Assembly (NCBI RefSeq): GCF_014195545.1
Contig: NZ_JACIBX010000004.1
Coordinates: 1-64,000 of the forward strand
Direction of reading: 5' to 3'
Origin: Limimaricola variabilis
GTDB taxonomy: Bacteria > Pseudomonadota > Alphaproteobacteria > Rhodobacterales > Rhodobacteraceae
DNA length: 64,000 bases
This document shows, in pieces, positions 1 through 9,403 of the stretch (position 1 is the stretch's first letter; each line of letters starts with the position of its first letter). A program made the position numbers and the translations under genes. Below the pieces are notes generated by a model. That model did no database searches and was not told the DNA's origin. It was given only the letters and a program-made list of their open reading frames with translations.

Positions 1-1
1 C

Positions 2-43
2 GCCGAGGTGTTCCGGGCCAAGATGCTGGAGAAGAGGACGTGA
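2..43 (+). CDS. C-terminal tail of an upstream gene (partial)
   Basis: The first bases read in frame as AEVFRAKMLEKRT followed by a TGA stop at 41-43. The charged, helix-like tail is compatible with the end of a real protein, but only 13 residues are visible and no family can be named. The gene would begin left of the window and would be convergent with the transporter operon that ends at 435. Confidence 0.3.
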   Translation, partial: AEVFRAKMLEKRT

Positions 44-434
44 GCGCCCTACCCTCCAACCACCGCGGAGTCGCGGTTCAAGTATCGCTCACCACACTTC
101 TGCTTTGCAGAGCCGGTGACAATTCTGCTTGGTTGCAACATCTAATGAAGCTGTGTGCGCCGCTCAGGCTCAGACCTCATTACGTTCCCCGACGCGCTAA
201 TGCACCCTCCATGCCCGAGGGGTTGGATGCGTGGCTTCCTTCGCCTGCCACATATTCCGGGTCCCCGGAAACCCAGTTCGGCATCGCATGCATGCACCGC
301 CTCCCGGCCCTCGCAAGGGCCGAGAGTTACCCACCAATAAGAGGCTCGATCGGAAAAAGGCGTGGCAGGACCTGTTTCCCTGCAGCATTGCGTCTCCTTA
401 TGAATTCCCAAGCGCGGGCTTCCGGGCCGAAGCC
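44..434. other. Intergenic region, no recognisable gene
   Basis: About 390 bases separate the partial gene on the left from the stop of the transporter ATPase. No reading frame resembles a known protein and I see no tRNA. Two small inverted repeats are visible: 306-321 (6-bp stem GGCCCT/AGGGCC, loop CGCA) and 417-434 (stem GGCTTC/GAAGCC), the second immediately after the ATPase stop. The second could act in transcript ending for the minus-strand operon, but neither is followed by a clear T-run. Confidence 0.4.
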
Positions 435-1492
<1,058 letters not shown>

Positions 1493-1493
<1 letters not shown>

Positions 1494-2776
1494 CACGCAC
1501 CTCCTTTCGTGTCGGCCGCCAATCCCGCCCAGGTGAGCCAGATCGCCGCCGTCCAGGTGAAGGCATCGCCGCCGCAGGGCGTGCCGTCGATCGGATCGAA
1601 ATATTCGAAGAAGCCGTGCGCCTCGATCAGCTCCGCGGTCTCGCGGCGCAGCCGCTCGGCGGCCGCGTGGTGGCCGCGGTCCTTCAGCCCGATCGCCATC
1701 AGCGCGTTGACCACCGGCCAAGAGGGCCCACGCCAGTAGCGGCGCGGGTCGAAGTCGGCCGAGGCCGGATCGGCCGAGGGAAAGCCGTAGCGCACCGCGT
1801 CCCACAGCTCGGTCATGCGGACGTCCAGCTCAGGGCTTTCGACGCCCGCGAGATAGGCGAGGAAGGCGGCCGAGCCGATCCGCCCCGAAAAGCGCCCGGT
1901 CTTGAGGTCGCGCGCGTCGTATCCACGCGTCTCCGCGTTCCAGATCGACGGCACGGCGGCGCGCAGATCGGCGGCCCAGCCCTCGATCTCGCTCACGTCG
2001 TGGCCGAGCGTGCGGCCCATGGCGGCGAGGTCGTCATGCGCGCGCAGCAGGATGAAGGTGATGCCCGGATCGGCCATCAGGAACGGGCCGTTCTTCACGA
2101 TCTCGGCCTGGTCCCAGCCACATTCGCGACCGAACTGCACCATGGCGATGTAGCGGTCGTAGTCGGCCTTGCCGGGACGCATGGACGGGTCGACATGGCC
2201 GGTGTCGCGGCGGGTGTATTCGCCGACATTCGAGCCGTCGACATTTCTCATCCCGATGTCCCAGTCGGGGCAGTTGTCGCGCCCGGATTCCCAGGGATGG
2301 GTGATCGCGACCACGCCCGAGCCGCAACGGTAGTCGCGCCACCAACGGTGCCAGGCGAGCATTTTCGGGTAGAGCGCCGCGATGCGGTCGCGGCCCGCCT
2401 GCGCGTCTATGTCGAGGATCAGCCGGGCCATGGTCGCGGCCACGGGCGGCTGGCTGATGCCGGAGGTTTCGGGCGACTTGCCCGTGCCCCAGACATCGGG
2501 ACCGGGGAAGTAGCCCGGATCGGGCTTGTGGAAGATGATGTGCGGCACCATGCCGTCGTCCCATTGGGCCGAGAACAGCGTGTCGAGTTCGGTCCAGGCC
2601 CGGTCGAGGTCGAAGGTCGCGAAGCCCCAGGCGGCAAAGGCGCTGTCCCAGTTCCACTGGTAGGGATAGAGCCCGTCGGTCGGCACGGTGTAGCCGCCGC
2701 GGTCGTTGCCGCGCAGGATCGCGCGGGCCTGCTCATCGAGGGCGGGCGAAATGCGGGGGTTGGTCATGGAAGTCAT
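1493..2776 (-). CDS. GH63/MGH1-like glycoside hydrolase (probable mannosyl-/glucosylglycerate hydrolase)
   Basis: This is a 427-residue (alpha/alpha)6-barrel glycosidase with no signal peptide, so it acts in the cytoplasm on an imported substrate. Signature stretches of the mannosylglycerate/glucosylglycerate hydrolase group of GH63 are visible: QWNWDSAF (40-47), HPWESGRDN (160-168), RYWRGPSWP (346-354) and EYFDP...[10 protein letters not shown] (391-411). By family analogy the acid is an Asp near 168-172 and the base is Glu391; this is inference. Length fits the bacterial hydrolases (about 420-450 aa). The ATG at 2776 overlaps the permease stop (ATGA) and the stop overlaps the ATPase start, so it is tightly coupled to the transporter. 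A trehalase-like or other alpha-glucosidase role is the alternative. The nearby glycerate kinase favours a glycerate glycoside. Confidence 0.8.
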
Positions 2777-3981
2777 CCTTTGACGGAGCCTGCGGTGAGG
2801 CCTTTGGTCATGAAGCGTTCGAGCCCGAGGAACAGCGCCATGATCGGCACGGTGGCGATCACGGAGCCCGCCATCAGGTGCTGGCGCGGGATCTCGGAGG
2901 AGTTGAGGGCGGCGATGCCGCGGGTGAGCGTGAATTTCGACGGGTCGTCGAGCAGCATGAAGGCCAGCAGGAACTCGTTCCACGCGATCATGAAGACGTA
3001 GAGCGACACGCTCGCCAGCGCCGGCATCGACAGCGGCAGGGTGATCTGCCAGATCACCTTGAGCCGCGACAGCCCGTCCATGAGACCGGCCTCCTCGATC
3101 TCGGCCGGTAGCCCGCGGAAGTAGCCCTGCAGCATGTAGAGCGCGACCGGGATCGTGGTGACCGGGTAGATCAGGACGATGCCGAAGATCGAGTTGCGCA
3201 GGCCCAGCATCGAGAAGGCGATGTAGATCGGCAGCGCCAGCACGATCATCGGCACCATGTAGATCAGCAGGATCGAGCGTGAGATCATCGCCCGTCCCGC
3301 GAAGCGCAGCCGCGCCACCGCGTAGGCGCCGGGGATGGCGAAGATCAGCGTGATGATCACGGTGAGCACCGAGACCAGGAACGAGGTCCACAGGTAGCTG
3401 CCGAAGTTGAACTGGCCGAACAGCTCGGCATAGCTGCGAAACAGCCCCCAGCCCTTGGACAGGTCGATCGAGAAGTCGAGCGGGTTCTGGATCAGCTCGG
3501 ACTGGTTCTTCAGCGAGGTCATCACCATCACGTAGAAGGGGATGGCGACGATGGCGGTGAAGAAGATGTAGCCGAAGCCGTTCAGGAAGCGGATCACCGC
3601 GGCCTCGAATTCGTGCCGGGTGAGCGCGCCGGGGCGGCAGCCCTGCATCATCGCCGCGATCGGCCAGCCAATGGCGGCACCGGCAACGCCGCCCGCCAGC
3701 AGCGCGGTCCAGAGCGCGACGTCCGGCCCGGTGACCACCGCCGCCACCGGCGTGACGGCGAGGATGGCGCCGAGGGCGAGGCCCACCGGCCCGGCCAGCC
3801 GCGGCATCGCCACGGCGAGGGTGCCGAGACCGGCCCCGAGAAGTCCCGCGCCGATGCCGCCGGGGCGGTAGGCGCCGCCCGTGGCGAAGGAGAAGACGAC
3901 GGCGGTGGTGGTGGCGATGACCAGCGCCCAGAGAAGGCCCAAGAGCGGCCCCGCGACATATCCGTGACGGAACATGCTCAT
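2773..3981 (-). CDS. Sugar ABC transporter permease (MalG type) with extra N-terminal membrane segments
   Basis: This is the second inner-membrane permease of the carbohydrate importer. Residues from about 125 on match a standard MalG-type permease, including the coupling-helix EAA loop (EIEEAGLMDG followed by an LPLS motif) that docks on the ATPase. At 402 residues it is some 110 longer than usual (about 280). The excess lies at the N-terminus, residues about 10-115, and looks like three or four additional hydrophobic helices rich in Gly and Ala. The start at 3981 overlaps the previous permease stop (ATGA), and the stop overlaps the hydrolase start. The function of the added helices is unknown to me. 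Confidence 0.9.
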   Translation of the reverse strand: MSMFRHGYVAGPLLGLLWALVIATTTAVVFSFATGGAYRPGGIGAGLLGAGLGTLAVAMPRLAGPVGLALGAILAVTPVAAVVTGPDVALWTALLAGGVAGAAIGWPIAAMMQGCRPGALTRHEFEAAVIRFLNGFGYIFFTAIVAIPFYVMVMTSLKNQSELIQNPLDFSIDLSKGWGLFRSYAELFGQFNFGSYLWTSFLVSVLTVIITLIFAIPGAYAVARLRFAGRAMISRSILLIYMVPMIVLALPIYIAFSMLGLRNSIFGIVLIYPVTTIPVALYMLQGYFRGLPAEIEEAGLMDGLSRLKVIWQITLPLSMPALASVSLYVFMIAWNEFLLAFMLLDDPSKFTLTRGIAALNSSEIPRQHLMAGSVIATVPIMALFLGLERFMTKGLTAGSVKG

Positions 3982-5282
3982 AGCCCCTCCTCCTGGCTGA
4001 TGAAGCGGAAGAACAGGAAGCTGAACACCAGCAAGCAGCCGAAGATCACCACGGCCACGGCCGCGCCCGCCCCGATGTTGGAGACGGCGAAAGCCTGTTC
4101 ATAGACGTTGACGGTGAGGGTCCGGGTGCCGGCATTGCCGCCAGTGAGCAGGAAGATGTCGTCGAACTTGTTGAAGGTCCAGATGAAGCGCAGCAGGAAC
4201 AGCACCGACAGGATGCCCAGAAGCTGCGGCATCGACAGGTACCAGAACTGCTGGAACGGGCTGGCCCCGTCCATGTCGGCGGCCTCGTACATGTCGGTGT
4301 CGATCGACTGCATCCGGGCGAGGATGAAGAGGAACGAGAGCGGGAAGTAGCGCCAGACCTCGAACAGGATCACCATGATCAGCGCCAAGGGCCGCTGGCC
4401 GAAGAAGTTGATCGCCTCGGTCGTCACGCCCATCTGGATCAGCAGCGCGTTGGCCGAGCCAGAGAACGGGTCGAACAGGATGATCCAGGTGAAGGCCACG
4501 GCGATCACCGGCGCGACATAGGGAAAGAGGTAGAGGCCGCGCAGCACCCCCTGCCCCCGGAACGACTTGTCCAGCAGCAGCGCCGCGAAGAGACCGAAGA
4601 GCAGCGCGCCAATGGTGCCGAAGACGGTGTAGACCAGCGTCACCCACAGCACGCCCCAGAACTCGGAGCCGTCGAAGACGCGGGCGAAGTTCTCGAAGGT
4701 GAAATTGCCGGAGGTCAACACGTTGGGGGCCTGGCCGGTGAGGCCCGGCGGGCTGTCGGGCAGCTCCATCCCGGCATCGGCAAAGCCCTGACCGATGGTG
4801 ACCGGGATCTCGATGGTTTCGCGGTGGCCGCCCTCGAAATCGCCGAGCTCGCAGGTCAGGGCCAGCCCGTCGAGCGCGCAGCGCGGGTCGAGATCGCCGA
4901 TCTCCAGCCCCTCGGGCAGGGTGTCGGTGAGGACCACGCCGGTGATCACCTGATCCTGGCTCGAGTTGCGCAGCCGGTAGCGCAGCGTGGCGTCGTCGCC
5001 CACCGCTTCGGGGCGGCCGCGCAGATCCTCGCTGACCACCGGGGTCGGCGGGCGCAGATCGGCGAGGCCGACAGGCTTCACGCTGATCCAGAAGATCGCC
5101 AGCAGCGGCAGCACGACCACGAGGGTCACGGCGGTGACGGTGGGCAGCAGGAGCCCCCAGGCAAGACGTGCCTCGCGGCGCTCGAGCGGGTTGCGGCCCT
5201 TTGGGGGGCGCGCGGCGGGCCGGCTCGTCTCGGCGCTCTGGCCGAGCGGCACTGGCCCACTTCGTGGGGTCTGGGCGGTCAT
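3978..5282 (-). CDS. Sugar ABC transporter permease (MalF type) with a DUF11-like periplasmic insert
   Basis: This 434-residue protein is the first permease of the importer. A cytoplasmic Pro/Arg-rich N-terminus (1-40) is followed by a first membrane helix at about 43-68, and the remaining helices begin near 208 with the usual permease core and EAA-like loop (MYEAADMDGAS). Between the first two helices lies a periplasmic stretch of about 135 residues. Its part 97-165 reads like a DUF11/beta-sandwich repeat: NSSQDQVITGVVLTDTLPEG, then a CELGDF segment, then IEIPVTIG. It contains two cysteines (135 and 144). MalF of enterobacteria also carries a large periplasmic loop there, but a DUF11-like fold is not something I know as typical. 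It is 88 bases after the binding-protein gene. Confidence 0.9.
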   Translation of the reverse strand: MTAQTPRSGPVPLGQSAETSRPAARPPKGRNPLERREARLAWGLLLPTVTAVTLVVVLPLLAIFWISVKPVGLADLRPPTPVVSEDLRGRPEAVGDDATLRYRLRNSSQDQVITGVVLTDTLPEGLEIGDLDPRCALDGLALTCELGDFEGGHRETIEIPVTIGQGFADAGMELPDSPPGLTGQAPNVLTSGNFTFENFARVFDGSEFWGVLWVTLVYTVFGTIGALLFGLFAALLLDKSFRGQGVLRGLYLFPYVAPVIAVAFTWIILFDPFSGSANALLIQMGVTTEAINFFGQRPLALIMVILFEVWRYFPLSFLFILARMQSIDTDMYEAADMDGASPFQQFWYLSMPQLLGILSVLFLLRFIWTFNKFDDIFLLTGGNAGTRTLTVNVYEQAFAVSNIGAGAAVAVVIFGCLLVFSFLFFRFISQEEGL

Positions 5283-5325
5283 GGTCCGGTCCTCGCGGAT
5301 GGCGGATGGAAAATGGGGATTTGCG

Positions 5326-5361
5326 GGCGGCCCCGCGCGGGGAGGAACGCGCAGGGCCGCC
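5326..5361 (-). promoter_or_regulatory. Intergenic stem-loop between binding protein and permease genes
   Basis: An 8-bp stem GGCGGCCC (5326-5333) pairs with GGGCCGCC (5354-5361), and a shorter CGCG stem is nested inside. It lies in the 88-base gap between the solute-binding protein and the permease. Such structures often protect the upstream mRNA so that the binding protein is made in excess; that role is inferred. Confidence 0.4.
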
Positions 5362-5362
5362 A

Positions 5363-5386
5363 GGCCGCGATCACTGGATCGCGGCC
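5363..5386 (-). promoter_or_regulatory. Perfect 10-bp hairpin across the binding-protein stop codon
   Basis: GGCCGCGATC (5363-5372), loop ACTG, then GATCGCGGCC (5377-5386) form a perfect inverted repeat that includes the TGA stop of the solute-binding protein gene. No T-run follows, so it looks more like an RNA-stabilising or attenuating element than a classical terminator. Confidence 0.45.
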
Positions 5387-6717
5387 AACTCGTCGTTCAT
5401 CGCCTCGATGGCGGCCGGTGCGTCGATCTGGCCATCGATGTACTGACGCACCACGCGGTTGATGGCCTGCGAGTTGATCATCTTGGAGGCCAGCGCCAGC
5501 TGCCCCTCCTCGACGCCCCAGCGCTTGGCCACGTCGAGGCCGCCGACGATCTCGTCGATCATCTCCTGGTCGTAGAGCTCGGACATCGGCTTCTTGCGAT
5601 CGACGCCCATCGGAAGGGCGGCCCAGGATTCCGAGAACTCCTCCGGGTTCTCGGCGGTGCCGCGCCGCACCGGGAACTTGCCCTCGGGCGCGATCGACAG
5701 CGTCTTGGTGTAACCCTCGTTCATCGAGAACTCGACGAACTCCATCGCCGCGTCGGTCGAGGCGTCGTTGGTGATGCCGAAATAGCGGATGTCGGCCCAG
5801 GCCGCGCCCTCGGGATTCGAGGGGCCGGAGAAGTTGGTGACGATGCCGGTCTTCGAGGCCAGCTCGGGCGAGGTCGGATCGTCGTTGATGGTCGGCGGGT
5901 TGCTGTCGCGCAGGCCGGCAAGCTCGTCGAGGATGAAGGGCGACCAGATGATCATCGCCGCATCGCCGGAGAAGTAGAGCGAGCGCGACTGGTCCCAGTA
6001 GAGCTCGCCCGGCGGCGAGGCTTCGGCGATCGCCTTGTAGAACTCCAGCACCTCGGTGGTCTTCTGCTCGTCGAGCGGCTGGAAGCCGTCGGGGCCGACC
6101 GGCGAGACGCCGTTGGCGAGGAAGACGTGCTCGAGCACCTGGCTCATGAAGTTCTCGTCGACCTTGGTGGCGGCGACGAAGCCGTACATCTCGGGCGGGT
6201 TGTGCAGCGCCTCGATCGCGGTGCGGACCGCGTCGAAGGAGGTCGGCGCTTCGAGCCCGGCTTCCTCGAACAGGTCCTTGCGGTAGATGATCATCTGGGT
6301 CCAGCCATCGACCGGCACGCTGGCATAGCCGCCGCCTTCCAGCGCCGCCATCTCGAGCGCGCCGGGCGCGAAGGTGTCCGCACCGAGGTTCTCGATCACG
6401 TCGGTCGCGGCATCGATGTCGAGGATGCCGGCCTCGGCCCAGGGCAGCGCGTATTGCAACGTGTGATAGATCACGTCCGGCAGGTCGCCCGCCGCATAGG
6501 CCGCGGTGGCGCGGGTGCCCAGATCGCTCTCGGTGACCGGGATCACTTCGACCGAATGGCCCGAAGCCGCCTCGAACTCGGCCGCCAGCTCCTGCTGGGC
6601 GGCGAGCCGCTCGGGCTGCTCCTCGGTGGTCCAGAAGCGCAGGTTCTCGGCCTGCGCGGCCCCGGCGCTCAGCGCGATCAGCGCGGCACCTGCCATCAGG
6701 CGGGTCTTGTAGGTCAT
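5371..6717 (-). CDS. Periplasmic sugar-binding protein (family 1 extracellular solute-binding)
   Basis: This 448-residue protein captures the solute in the periplasm and delivers it to the permease pair. The N-terminus is a classic Sec signal peptide: Lys/Arg, a hydrophobic stretch and an A-Q-A cleavage site at about residue 22, with the mature protein starting ENLRFW. The rest matches family 1 (MalE-like) binding proteins, including the DLPDV and AMIIWSPF segments typical of the two-lobed fold. I chose the ATG at 6717 rather than 6744 because a GGGAGGAG ribosome site precedes it and the signal peptide then starts correctly. It follows the LacI gene by 23 bases and is the first structural gene of the operon. 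The ligand is not readable from sequence; context suggests a glycerate glycoside. Confidence 0.92.
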   Translation of the reverse strand: MTYKTRLMAGAALIALSAGAAQAENLRFWTTEEQPERLAAQQELAAEFEAASGHSVEVIPVTESDLGTRATAAYAAGDLPDVIYHTLQYALPWAEAGILDIDAATDVIENLGADTFAPGALEMAALEGGGYASVPVDGWTQMIIYRKDLFEEAGLEAPTSFDAVRTAIEALHNPPEMYGFVAATKVDENFMSQVLEHVFLANGVSPVGPDGFQPLDEQKTTEVLEFYKAIAEASPPGELYWDQSRSLYFSGDAAMIIWSPFILDELAGLRDSNPPTINDDPTSPELASKTGIVTNFSGPSNPEGAAWADIRYFGITNDASTDAAMEFVEFSMNEGYTKTLSIAPEGKFPVRRGTAENPEEFSESWAALPMGVDRKKPMSELYDQEMIDEIVGGLDVAKRWGVEEGQLALASKMINSQAINRVVRQYIDGQIDAPAAIEAMNDELAAIQ

Positions 6718-6740
6718 GATGTCTCCTCCCTTGGTGAAAA

Positions 6741-7847
6741 TCATGTGGTTTCGGTGGCGAGGCGCTTCGACAGCGCCTCGGAACTCAGCCGTGGCGGACC
6801 GGCCGATCCGCGATCCGCGAAAGCGGCGCGGGCGGTCTCGCGCAGGGTCTCGGGGGCGGCGCCGCGGATGCGGTCGATCAGCAGTTCCGCGAGCCGGTGT
6901 CCCGCCGCGCGGGTGTCGACCGTGAAGGAAGACAGCGGCGGTTGCACATGGGCGCCGTCCGGCACGCCGTCATAGCTGATCACCGAGACGTCGCGGCCTA
7001 CCGCGAGCCCCCGTTCGGCGCAGGCCCGGTAGAGGCCCAAGGCCGCGTGGTCGACCGCGAATACCACTGCCGTGGGCGGCTGCGGCAGCGCCAGCAGAGC
7101 GCGCGTTTCCCGCGCGCCGTCATCGGTGTTGAGCGCACCGCCGCGGATCAGCTCCGGATCCTCCGGCAGCCCGGCCGCATCGAGGCCGTCGCGGTAGCCC
7201 TGAAGGCGCAGGCGGCTGTAGTTGTAGGCAGTGCCGCCATTGACGAAGGCGATCCGCCGGTGGCCGAGACCGGCGAGATGCAGCACCGCGTCGCGCATCG
7301 CCGCCTCGCCGAGGATGTCGAACCAGGCGCAGCCCTCGGGATCGGCGGTGCGGCCGAACATCACGAATGGCACGCCCCGTGCGCGCAGCAGCGCCACGCG
7401 GGCGTCATGCGACAGGGTGCGCGGCAGGATGAAGCCGTCGGCCTTCCGGTCCTCGACCAGCTGCTCCATGGTGCGGACCGCGTCGGCTTCGCTGTCGGCC
7501 GTGGCCACGGTGAGGGTCCAGCCCTCGGCGCTGGCGGCCACGGAGATGCCGGCGAGGAAATCCGCGAGGAACGGGCGTTGTGCGTCGTGATCGCCGATCT
7601 GCACCACCAGCCCGAGCGCCCGCACCCGGCCGGTCCGGATCGCCTGCGCGTGGCTGAGCGGGCGGTAGCCCATGGTTTCGGCGCCCCGGCGCACCCTCAG
7701 ACGGGTCCGCTCCGAGATGTCGGGATAGCCGTTCAGCGCACGGCTCACGGTGCTCTTGCTGAGCCCCAGTGCCGCCGAGAGCGCGGTGATCGTCACCCGC
7801 CCCGGCTGCGCCTCGCCCTCCCCGCGATCTTGGATTGCCTTGGTCAC
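6741..7847 (-). CDS. LacI-family repressor of the sugar-solute operon
   Basis: This 368-residue protein has a LacI helix-turn-helix at about residues 18-40 (VTITALSAALGLSKSTVSRA, then the NGYPDIS hinge entry) and a periplasmic-binding-like effector domain with the GDHDAQRPFLADFL and VDHAALGLYRACAERG segments. It starts with GTG at 7847, preceded by AGGGAG at good spacing. It is transcribed ahead of the binding protein with only 23 bases between them, so regulator and transporter probably share one transcript. A perfect palindrome about 30 bases upstream (7878-7893) is its likely operator, which would make it autoregulated and the operon inducible by the imported solute or its breakdown product. 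Confidence 0.92.
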   Translation of the reverse strand: MTKAIQDRGEGEAQPGRVTITALSAALGLSKSTVSRALNGYPDISERTRLRVRRGAETMGYRPLSHAQAIRTGRVRALGLVVQIGDHDAQRPFLADFLAGISVAASAEGWTLTVATADSEADAVRTMEQLVEDRKADGFILPRTLSHDARVALLRARGVPFVMFGRTADPEGCAWFDILGEAAMRDAVLHLAGLGHRRIAFVNGGTAYNYSRLRLQGYRDGLDAAGLPEDPELIRGGALNTDDGARETRALLALPQPPTAVVFAVDHAALGLYRACAERGLAVGRDVSVISYDGVPDGAHVQPPLSSFTVDTRAAGHRLAELLIDRIRGAAPETLRETARAAFADRGSAGPPRLSSEALSKRLATETT

Positions 7848-7877
7848 TTCGAATCTCCCTTGATTCGAAGCTCGGCT

Positions 7878-7893
7878 CCGAAACCGGTTTCGG
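7878..7893. promoter_or_regulatory. LacI-type operator palindrome
   Basis: CCGAAACCGGTTTCGG is a perfect 16-bp palindrome with the central CG pair typical of LacI/GalR operators. It lies between the terminator of the glycerate kinase gene and the LacI start, where it could block the operon promoter. Confidence 0.65.
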
Positions 7894-7943
7894 CAATTGG
7901 TATTTCGTTAAAGCAGGGAAATTTCGACGCTGCAGCGCCGCAT

Positions 7944-7970
7944 AAAAAGACCGGCAGTCGTGAACTGCCG
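7944..7970 (-). terminator. Rho-independent terminator after the glycerate kinase gene
   Basis: Read on the minus strand, CGGCAGT, loop TCACG, ACTGCCG is followed by GTCTTTTT. This 7-bp perfect stem plus a five-T run about 30 bases past the kinase stop is a good intrinsic terminator. It separates the kinase gene from the LacI operon downstream on the same strand. Confidence 0.75.
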
Positions 7971-8000
7971 ATCCTTGTGGTTTCTTTGAGGCCCTGTGCC

Positions 8001-9278
8001 TCAGCCTTGAGGAAGGATGAGCAAGGCCCTGAAATCATTGACGTTGGTCAAGGTCGGCCCGGTCACGACCTGCGCGTTCACGCGGGCAAAGAAGCGATGC
8101 GCGTCGTTGTCCGTGAGCGCGGCTTCCGCCGCCTCCCGTCCCGCCTTGGCCAGGCTGTCAGGCCCGACGCAGGCCCCGGCCACTTCGTCCGCGCCGTCGA
8201 CCCCATCAGTGTCGCAGGCCAGAACATGGATCCGTGGATCGCCCTCCAGGGCGATCGCTGCGGCCAGCGCGAACTCGGCATTCGGGCCGCCCCGTCCCTT
8301 GCCGCGGCGGGTCACCGTGCATTCGCCGCCCGACAGGAGCAGAACCGGCGCGCTGTCCGACGTCATCGCATCCGCGATCCCGCGCGCCATGCGTACCTGT
8401 TCCCGCGCGAGGTCGCGCGCTTCTCCTTCCAGCGCGTCGCCCAACATCCGGACCTCGCAGCCCGCCTGGCGCGCCAAAGCGGCCGCCGCCTCGAGCGATT
8501 GCGACGGCGCGGCGACGGTCCGGGTCTCGGAGCGGGCCAGCCGGGGATCGCCGGGCCGCACAGGGTCGGTCCCGGCCGCCAGCGCCGCGCGCGCCGAATC
8601 CGGCACGGCGATGTTCCAGCGCTCGATGATGTGGAGCGCCTGCTCGGGCCTGCTGATGTCGGCAACGGTGGGCCCGGAGGCAATCTCCGACGGGTCGTCG
8701 CCGGGGACGTCCGAAATCACCAGCGTCATGAGCCGCGCCGGGTAGCAGGCCGCGCCGAGCCGTCCGCCCTTCACGCGGCTCAGCTGCTTGCGCACCACGT
8801 TCATCGCCGAGATCGGCGCACCCGATGCCAGCAGCGCCTCGTTCACAGCCTGCTTGTCCTCCAGCGTCATTCCCTCGGGCGGCGCGCAAAGCAGCGCAGA
8901 GCCACCGCCCGAGATCAGCGCTAGCACGTGATCCTCGGGCCCCAGCCCCGCCAGCATGTCGAGGAGCCGCTTCGTGGCTTCGAGCCCGGCCCGGTCCGGC
9001 ACCGGATGCGCCGCCTCGACGATCTCGATGCCCATGCAGGGCCGCGCATAGCCATAGCGCGTCAGGACCAGCCCCTCGCAAGGGCCATAGACCGCCTCCA
9101 CCGCCTCGGCCATGCGGGCGCTGGCCTTGCCCGCCCCAATCACCAGCAACCGCCCCTCGGGCCGCGGCGGCAGGTGGTCGGCCATCACCTCCATCGGATC
9201 GGCCCGCGCGACGGCGGCGGCGAACAGCGCTTCGAGAAAGACGCGCGGATCATTGGTGGGCTGTGGAACGGTTGTCAT
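8001..9278 (-). CDS. gckA: Glycerate 2-kinase (GckA/TtuD, MOFRL family)
   Basis: This cytoplasmic enzyme of 425 residues phosphorylates D-glycerate with ATP, giving 2-phosphoglycerate for lower glycolysis. The N-terminal half has the VIGAGKASARMAEAVE segment and the ALISGGGSALL glycine-rich motif of the family. The middle has VVRKQLSRVKGGRLG, and the C-terminal MOFRL-type region has LLSGGECTV, NAEFALAAA and ACDTDGVDG. Older annotations call this family hydroxypyruvate reductase TtuD. The ATG at 9278 has GGAGG six bases upstream. It is divergent from the second LacI gene and ends in a good terminator. Its place between a GH63-type hydrolase operon and an AGE isomerase suggests that it consumes glycerate released from a glycosyl-glycerate. 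Confidence 0.9.
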   Translation of the reverse strand: MTTVPQPTNDPRVFLEALFAAAVARADPMEVMADHLPPRPEGRLLVIGAGKASARMAEAVEAVYGPCEGLVLTRYGYARPCMGIEIVEAAHPVPDRAGLEATKRLLDMLAGLGPEDHVLALISGGGSALLCAPPEGMTLEDKQAVNEALLASGAPISAMNVVRKQLSRVKGGRLGAACYPARLMTLVISDVPGDDPSEIASGPTVADISRPEQALHIIERWNIAVPDSARAALAAGTDPVRPGDPRLARSETRTVAAPSQSLEAAAALARQAGCEVRMLGDALEGEARDLAREQVRMARGIADAMTSDSAPVLLLSGGECTVTRRGKGRGGPNAEFALAAAIALEGDPRIHVLACDTDGVDGADEVAGACVGPDSLAKAGREAAEAALTDNDAHRFFARVNAQVVTGPTLTNVNDFRALLILPQG

Positions 9279-9345
9279 GCGGTGTCCTCCTCGCCGACGG
9301 GATCGATTGCGACGCCGTTTCGGCAGACAGACGTTGCGCGGCCGA

Positions 9346-9361
9346 GGTATAACGTTGTATC
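9346..9361. promoter_or_regulatory. Probable LacI operator between glycerate kinase and LacI genes
   Basis: GGTATAACGTTGTATC is an imperfect palindrome (12 of 16 positions symmetric) centred on AACGTT, a layout common for LacI/GalR operators. It lies in the 125-base divergent region and could control both the kinase and the LacI-isomerase pair. It differs from the palindrome at 7878, matching the presence of two different LacI proteins. Confidence 0.5.
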
Positions 9362-9403
9362 ACGTGGCTGGAAAGCACTAGCTGCGCGGGCGGAACACGG
9401 AAC

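Noticed and set aside
44-434. tRNA or small RNA gene in the left intergenic region
   Set aside because: I looked for a T-loop-like GTTCGA element with matching acceptor arms and found none; only two short hairpins are present.
1494-1805. Longer N-terminus for the sugar ATPase
   Set aside because: The extra residues are Arg-rich with no similarity and overlie the hydrolase gene; the ATG at 1493 has a strong ribosome site and the family start.
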